From Diphasiastrum complanatum (taxonomy: Eukaryota > Streptophyta > Lycopodiopsida > Lycopodiales > Lycopodiaceae), in the NCBI GenBank assembly GCA_029204225.1, contig CM055106.1, positions 34,692,361-34,756,360 of the forward strand: DNA of 64,000 nucleotides, in the 5' to 3' direction. Shown here one piece after another: positions 59,401 to 64,000 of this stretch. How positions within the stretch are numbered: the stretch's first letter is position 1; the number at the start of each line of letters is the position of its first letter. The notes under the pieces were generated by a model. It did not search any database. It was given only the letters and a program-made list of their open reading frames with translations, and was not told where the DNA came from. Made by a program: the position numbers and the translations under genes.

Positions 59401-61627
59401 TCAGATTCAATTTTTGAATCTGGATATGCTGTAATCTAACAAAGAGATAGTGTTCAACAGCCCAATTTAGACATGCATATATGAGTCTTATTGGCTCCTT
59501 GTTCCTCTTATTGGCACGTTAGCTAATGAAGGACTTCCGTTAATATTGGTGAAAATAATCTTACGAACTACAGATGTAGTAGATGTTTAAGCTTGTGTAG
59601 CATTTGGGCAGTTTTTGTAGTGTTATTCTATAAGACTTGCTTTTCTCATGGTGAGTTGATGTTTTTGCAGTAATTTGCCGTCTTTTCCATAGAATTGTTT
59701 CTTCACTTCCTTATTCTGAAGCTGTTTTTTTGTCCCTTAGTGGGATACAGCAGGGCAGGAGCGATTCCGGACCATCACTAGCAGCTATTATCGAGGAGCT
59801 CATGGCATTATAGTGAGTTCAAGTAATCTGTATATGAATCCCAAACTTGAGCTACAGTATATGTGCCAGTTCAAAACTTCCTGTAATTCATCCATTGCTA
59901 GAATTTCAAGCTACTGGTAGACAGCGAGCTGTGCAGTTGATTTCTTGAAGTGATGGTTAGCCTTGTGATGACATATATTCATTTAATATCTCTCTTAGCA
60001 CTCTAAGCTCTTCAAGAACTGAGGCTAATCCAGAGGTGTTTCACATAAAAAGCTTTAAGATCATTTATAGAAGTAGAGGCCTAAATTTCTGGGGTCTGTG
60101 CAGGTGATCTATGATGTAACGGACCAGGAGAGCTTCAATAATGTGAAGCAATGGTTGAATGAGATAGATCGATATGCGAGTGAGAGTGTGAATAAGTTAC
60201 TTGTCGGGAATAAGAGTGATCTGACAGCAAAGAAGGTTGTTGACTCTCAAACAGCAAAGGTGATTATTGTAGCTATGTATTGTACAAGATACCTTGAATC
60301 TCTAGCAATCATTGGCCATGGTGCATCGCTTATTGGTGAATATATTATATGGATCAATGTTGCAGCGGATCGCGTTCCACTGCAACAGCGATCCGGAACA
60401 AACATTCCGGATCACCAGTGTTCCGGACAGTGGAACACTGTCCGGATTGCTTTTTTTTTTTAATTGATTTTTCTGCATAAAATTAAAAAAAAAAATCACT
60501 AAATGGTCTAAAAAAACGTTAATAGGAGCAGAAAAAAATTTACTTTCTGTCTAAACAATTTCAGACACCAATGAATCTGTTTTTTTGGAATTTTTTTTTT
60601 AGTGCACGTTTCGGGAAACTCTAATGGGATTTCCCGGATCGCGTTCCGGATCACGTTCCGGAATGGAACGTGCAATTTTGATATGGATGTTGCTTTACAC
60701 ATTTCATTGCACTCTTCTACCTGCATCCATAATTATTGCCTCTGTGATTGCCAATGGTGCATAAACTTTTTATTCCGTTTGATTTTCTTTAGGCTTCTTG
60801 TCACTAGTATCCGTTGCTTCCATATCGTGCTACGATGATGCAAGTTGACTTATTTATCTATAGTTACATTAAAGAATAATTGAATGACGTTACTAAACCT
60901 GTCAACTAGAATATCTGCGTCGAGATTAATTCAAATCTCGCAAATAATATTGCACAATATTGCAAGTCGTAATATTGCGCAAAGAGACTAATATTGCAAG
61001 TCGTCGTTGATGAGAGATGTATGTTTCACATTACTAATTTGTAATTTGGAAAGTATTCCCATCTGTGGAGTCCAACTGCAACTTTATTTTGATTTGCTTA
61101 TCAAAAGAAAAGGTTTTATCGTTGCAGCTTCAGCTTGTTCCTTGTCAAAATCACTCTGAAGTTCAGCTTCTTATCAGGCTGGCTTATGAAGATACTAGGC
61201 TCTTCGTTCTTCAATCTTTTGACCTTCAGCCTGTGTGTACACTGTACAGATGAGGGAATCTGGTTACTATGTGTTGGGTTTATGCAGGCTTTTGCTGATG
61301 AGATTGGGATTCCTTTCTTAGAAACTAGTGCAAAGAATGCAACTAACGTGGAACAGGCATTTATGACCATGGCTGCTGCAATCAAGAATAGGTGAACATT
61401 CTTACTTTTCATGTCCTGAATTTCATTTATGATTGGTACCAGCTATTCTTTGGTACTTGTGCACTCAATTCTTTTGATATTTTAGTTTTCTCCTCTGGTT
61501 GTTGATTTACTCATGACATTTGACTCTGTACAGGATGGCAAGCCAGCCAGCTTCAAATAGCACCAAGCCTAATACCGTACAAATGAACGGACGGCCTCTT
61601 CCTCAGAAGAGTGGTTGCTGCTCGTAG
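47432..61627 (+). CDS. RABD2: Rab1/RABD-type small GTPase
   Basis: Eight coding exons: 47432-47445, 48511-48583, 58387-58434, 58636-58683, 59741-59812, 60104-60259, 61288-61391 and 61534-61627. All introns are GT-AG and the sum is 609 nt, 202 aa plus stop. The first exon is only 14 nt (MNPE and two bases of Tyr5). Motifs: P-loop GDSGVGKS (15-22), switch I Thr40 in STIGVDF, WDTAGQE (62-68), NKSD (121-124), ETSAK (149-153) and a C-terminal GCCS. The paired Cys at 200-201 are the geranylgeranylation sites. RABD/Rab1 proteins switch between GDP and GTP forms to tether vesicles moving from ER to Golgi; the '[20 protein letters not shown]' start and [20 protein letters not shown] are Rab1-type. Introns are 1065, 9803, 201, 1057, 291, 1028 and 142 bp. 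Intron 2 holds a hAT with a nested copia; intron 6 holds a MITE. The coding sequence shows no defect. Placement in RABD2 rather than RABD1 is likely but untested. Confidence 0.96.
49985..50382 (+). pseudogene. hAT transposase N-terminal part, low complexity
   Basis: A + strand frame rich in Ser, Pro, Gly and Ala, with repeated 'AAGPSRP'-like units, is cut by the copia insertion at 50383. No BED zinc finger is seen. It lies upstream of the DUF659 piece in the same element, so it may be transposase N-terminal sequence. An overlapping minus-strand frame is equally long, so coding status is unsure. Confidence 0.35.
50383..50757 (+). repeat. 5' LTR of young copia
   Basis: TGTTGAAATAAATGCC ... GGAATTTGACA, 375 bp. 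It lacks a 15-bp segment ('ttgtatacttgtaac'-type local duplication) present in the 3' LTR. Confidence 0.96.
50758..50772 (+). promoter_or_regulatory. Primer-binding site of young copia
   Basis: TGGTATCAGAGCAGG abuts the LTR end with no spacer and matches initiator tRNA-Met. Confidence 0.95.
51181..55302 (+). pseudogene. Copia gag-pol polyprotein, lightly damaged
   Basis: Starts [20 protein letters not shown] at 51181. The order is: gag with zinc knuckle [14 protein letters not shown] (about residues 258-271); protease '[12 protein letters not shown]' (about 320); GAG-pre-integrase '[14 protein letters not shown]' (about 453); integrase with '[11 protein letters not shown]', 'TFIDDFS' and 'LRSDGGGEF'; RT with '[15 protein letters not shown]', '[11 protein letters not shown]' and '[10 protein letters not shown]' (about 1055); RNase H with '[19 protein letters not shown]' and '[20 protein letters not shown]'. 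Damage: TAG at 53011-53013 where the family has Gln before [13 protein letters not shown] near 53488, a frame shift near 54385 and a second near 54625 that restores the frame. All catalytic motifs are visible. Only small changes separate it from an intact copy, matching the low LTR divergence. Confidence 0.95.
55288..55296 (+). promoter_or_regulatory. Polypurine tract of young copia
   Basis: GAGGGGGGG directly precedes the 3' LTR. Confidence 0.92.
55297..55686 (+). repeat. 3' LTR of young copia
   Basis: 390 bp with the same ends as the 5' LTR. Substitutions are in 'ctatacataac' (5' has ctatgcataac), 'ttttctgaag' (5' ttttatgaag) and 'catagtgtgc' (5' catagcgtgc). Confidence 0.96.
55744..56109 (+). 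pseudogene. hAT transposase DUF659 part
   Basis: A frame of about 120 codons with '[20 protein letters not shown]', '[20 protein letters not shown]'-like helices and '[19 protein letters not shown]', then '[15 protein letters not shown]'. This is the DUF659 signature of plant hAT transposases, which includes a conserved acidic residue in 'SDGW.D.R'. It ends at a stop after 'GGADDS'. A stop lies shortly upstream, so the link to the N-terminal part is lost or spliced. Confidence 0.88.
56210..56335 (+). pseudogene. hAT transposase central part
   Basis: The frame with one stop reads '[18 protein letters not shown]' (from 56225), matching the hAT 'LHRPLHAAGYFLNP' motif. The Trp just before it has become a stop (56222-56224). 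Confidence 0.75.
56478..56960 (+). pseudogene. hAT transposase C-terminal dimerisation domain
   Basis: A 160-codon frame contains '[20 protein letters not shown]', '[20 protein letters not shown]' and 'IHTKRRNRL'-like '[20 protein letters not shown]', then '[10 protein letters not shown]'. This is the conserved hAT dimerisation region. Downstream (56951-57325) a different frame has Asp/Glu-rich then Gly/Arg-rich text that could be the shifted transposase tail. With the DUF659 part upstream, the superfamily call is firm. Confidence 0.92.
57326..57836. other. 3' non-coding part of hAT element
   Basis: AT-rich sequence ending in a terminal GTTCCG-rich stretch (about 57770-57836, 'ccgttccggaacgggacgca') and the right inverted end. 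Confidence 0.6.
57845..58386. other. Rest of RABD intron 2
   Basis: Host intron sequence between the hAT right end and exon 3, ending with acceptor 'tgttgtgcag'. No feature is seen. Confidence 0.6.
59348..59392. repeat. Short perfect tandem repeat in RABD intron 4
   Basis: 'tctgttctaagcatttcccc' plus 'aa' occurs twice in a row (22-bp unit). Confidence 0.9.
60355..60680. mobile_element. hAT-type MITE, 326 bp, in RABD intron 6
   Basis: A perfect 8-bp target duplication ATATGGAT (60347-60354 and 60681-60688). The left end is CAATGTTGCAGCGGATCGCG and the right end GGAACGTGCAATTTTG, related as inverted repeats (CAAnnTTGCA). The interior holds a perfect 11-bp hairpin, TCCGGACAGTG-GAA-CACTGTCCGGA (60422-60446), and other GTTCCGGA text, with no coding capacity. 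Its left end nearly matches that of the hAT element at 49163 in the same gene. Confidence 0.9.
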
Positions 61628-62018
61628 TTCTGGTGTCATGATTCAAAAACAGTTTGAATTCGCAGTTTACTCTGTTCTTTAACAAAGACACAGGCGACTC
61701 ATTGCTGCTTATTCTGCTGCTTGACTTCATTGGGAATGTATGGAAAAACTAGTAGGTAGTTTAATTTTAGTAGTTACTTTCGTATCGTTTATGTTGTATA
61801 GCTATTTAGCATGTAAATACGGCGGGTATCTCTTCTTGCCTGGTGATGGTTCAGTTTGGCCAGTAGAAAAATGTCAAAACACAGTCATTTCCTCAAAAAC
61901 AGGTGTATCAATTCTTGAAGGGGAATTAACCACCTTCCCTTTCAGAGATGTTGCACGATTTATGATAAATCTTTCCATCCATTCTTTGTGGTGGATTTAT
62001 CGACAACCTTTTTATAAA
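61628..62018 (+). other. Probable 3'UTR and downstream flank of RABD
   Basis: Follows the RABD stop. A 109-codon frame (61740-62069) has no recognised features and is probably chance. The polyadenylation site is not determined. Confidence 0.45.
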
Positions 62019-62195
62019 GACTCAAACATCCTTGGGGGAGGAATCTATCTTAAAGACCCATCCATGTGAAGTTAATATGTACAGCTAGGGTTATAAGTGC
62101 AAGTTTTTGGACCTCTATAAGCCAGGCTAGGTCATGTTACTTGGGTGATATTTTTGATAAAAGTTTGCAGCCAGAATACTGTAACTTAAACATAA
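62019..62195. repeat. Dispersed repeat, copy 2
   Basis: Diverged match to 11455-11625: 'gggggaggaatctatctta', 'ctaggtcatgttacttgg' and 'atttttgataaaagtttgca' occur in the same order. Confidence 0.55.
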
Positions 62196-62244
62196 TTCGC
62201 ACTCATATTTCTCTAGATATTTCTGATTTTGTTAGATATGGAAC

Positions 62245-62590
62245 TATGTTTCACTGAAATGTGTTTCATTTAATGAAACTCCGTTTCAAAAAGTCAGTTT
62301 CAAATGGACCGTTCGAAACAAATTTTATTTCAAAAAATTAATTAAATAAAAGAACTAATGTGTGGGTGTGAGAAATTTTTTTGGCATATGAAATTTTAAC
62401 GCGTTTTCGCATTCCGTTTCGGAACGATGCCCTCAAAAATAAAAAATACGTTTTTTTCACAAAGGATTTAATACATATAATTATAGTTAAATAATTGAAA
62501 AACACAAATATCGTTCCGACCAGGAACGTTCCGGAACGTTCGGAACGGAACGTTCCGACCCATTTTGGTCGGAACGGGCTTCTAAGTTTT
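62245..62590. repeat. GTTCCG-rich palindromic island
   Basis: Starts with 'gtttca' / 'gaaac' repeats and ends in dense palindromic text (62510-62580) including 'ggaacgttccggaacgttc' and paired 'cgaccagg' / 'ttggtcgg'. Base composition resembles the MITE interiors, but no target duplication or clear ends were found. Confidence 0.5.
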
Positions 62591-63909
62591 AGTCATAACT
62601 CAATAAGGAATAGTGAATTATGAATACATTTTTCATTTGCATTGTGTGATGTATCTCAATGTCTCATTGAGTTCTTAGTCATCTAAGTGTGTCGATTATC
62701 AATCGTTTATATTTAAGACCATTGTATAGAGCTATAATCCATGTCTAGAGACTTGAACAACACTTGCTTTTCCTTTGACAAAAGTTTAGGAATCAAACAA
62801 AAAGAAAAACCCTAAAAACGTTTCGTTGTTTCTTTTTGGATAAAGCCGATTCTTTCCTGTTTCAAACATGTTTCAAACCTGTTGCAAAAAGGCTTTTTAA
62901 AAAGTTCCTCGAAACATTGATATGAGCGATCACTTCTCAATTCTATAAGTTCGTGTCTTTGTACCAATAGAGATGCCTTTGTAAACCAATTAAGCAAATC
63001 AAATTTTTTGTTAAAGTTCGAATTATTTTAGACACTTCTGGTTTTATTTTTGGTATTTTACCTTTTGTTTTGGGGTTCTTTTTGGTGGATAGCTGAGCAG
63101 ATTGCTTTCTATCTAGTATTTTGTGTTTCTTGGTAACTCTTGTTTACGTGCTATGATATTAGTTTTCAAATTTAATTTATATATTATTATTTAAGAAAAG
63201 AAAATCGTCGTTGATTGCCATTTAGTTCTTAGTCAATGCTAGGTGTATCCAAGAGAATCCTGATTCTTTTGAAACTGAGACAAAAATCTATGCTTATGTA
63301 CTGATGAGACATAAGCAATGTTGGTTGACTAAGATTTTAATTTTTAAATCTTTACCTTATGACATCATCAATTTCTCAAATTAAAATTGTGGATATATTT
63401 CATTCTCACACAAAGATATTTTGTTTCGTGTTTGTTTCTTAATCAGCTAGCTTTCGAAGATAAAATTTGTCGCTTTCATTTTCTCATTGCACATTTATGG
63501 GGTGTTGTCAGGACAAGGTTTTTCCAAAGACTGTGTGGACCTCAACAATTTTCAACCCATATAAATCTAATTGCGTCTTTCTCTTAATTGACATTGATCT
63601 CAAGTTTTCATGTATAACATCCTATTGGGTTTAAATAATGAAACTCAAAGTTGTTAAAAGCATGCTTTCACGTCATTGCTTGGGTTTTCAAGCTACTGCG
63701 TTGGTGGTTTAGACAAGTGTACTTTAAGCTATCAAAGGTTCTACGTGTTCAAGCACCATAGGCCTCAATGAAAATCAAGAGCTTGTTGCTTTCACTTACA
63801 CAACAACTAATGAGGTGTTTATAATTTAAGTTTGTCATATTTTGTAGGGAAACGACCAAGCTAAGTAATTGACAAGAGGCTTTATACTTGGCAACAATTT
63901 TATGGTTCT
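62591..63909. other. Unassigned intergenic stretch
   Basis: AT-rich with no supported gene, RNA or repeat. Confidence 0.45.
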
Positions 63910-64000
63910 CAATTAGATGTCTTAACAAAATTGGCTCAGGCTGCGGCTGCTAACGGCCTCTTAGAAGCAATTTCGGTTGGCCAAGACGCCCACCAACAGC
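63910..64000 (+). CDS. Possible partial exon at window edge
   Basis: The last 91 bases form an open frame reading 'QLDVLTKLAQAAAANGLLEA' and onward to the edge. Its GC content is higher than that of the preceding AT-rich DNA, and a possible acceptor (caattag) at 63910-63916 would start the exon at GATGTC or just after. I do not recognise the protein. It could be the first visible exon of a gene continuing to the right, or chance. Confidence 0.3.

Noticed and set aside
61740..62069. 109-codon frame after the RABD stop
   Set aside because: Part of it lies in a dispersed repeat also found in an intron, and it lacks any recognised feature.

Overview
This is nuclear DNA from a land plant with a large, repeat-rich genome. 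The evidence is: two intron-containing plant genes with GT-AG introns up to 9.8 kb, Ty1-copia and Ty3-gypsy retrotransposons with initiator-Met-type primer sites, a hAT transposon and its short derivatives, and low-GC intergenic DNA. I cannot name the species. The long introns and an unusual reverse transcriptase (RT) fossil would suit a fern, lycophyte or gymnosperm better than a compact angiosperm, but that is inference.

Only two host genes are well supported, both on the + strand. The first is a small mitochondrial-type membrane protein resembling COX14, a cytochrome c oxidase assembly factor. It has a 5'UTR exon near 8450-8790, a coding exon at 10671-10790 and a tiny last exon at 14354-14395. 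The second is a complete 202-aa Rab1/RABD-type small GTPase in eight coding exons between 47432 and 61627. Its second intron (48584-58386) is swollen by a hAT transposon that itself holds a young Ty1-copia element. A possible third gene starts at the right edge (63910-64000).

Layout: 1-3240 holds diverged repeats and a foldback sequence. 3242-5390 is a dead copia element (minus). 6250-7570 is the 3' end and LTR of a decayed chromodomain gypsy (plus). 8450-14600 is the COX14-like gene with a MITE in intron 2. 15252-21473 is a nearly full-length chromovirus (minus). 22239-25080 holds LTR-like and unclassified repeat DNA. 25470-26640 is a fossil RT of an uncommon type (minus). 27013-44040 is a nested pile: an old minus-strand copia is split by a plus-strand copia (29670-35795), and by a gypsy LTR plus a large non-autonomous element (36675-43572) with a tRNA-Asp-type primer site, 151-bp tandem repeats, a 1.73-kb internal duplication and a perfect (AG)80 tract. 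44041-47050 is unassigned. 47100-61900 is the RABD gene. 61900-64000 is mostly unassigned.

The host genes show no functional link to each other. The interest lies in transposon biology: the RT fossil, the hAT element and MITEs with shared ends and 8-bp target duplications inside introns of both genes, a gypsy element with non-canonical LTR ends, and the duplicated-leader non-autonomous element.
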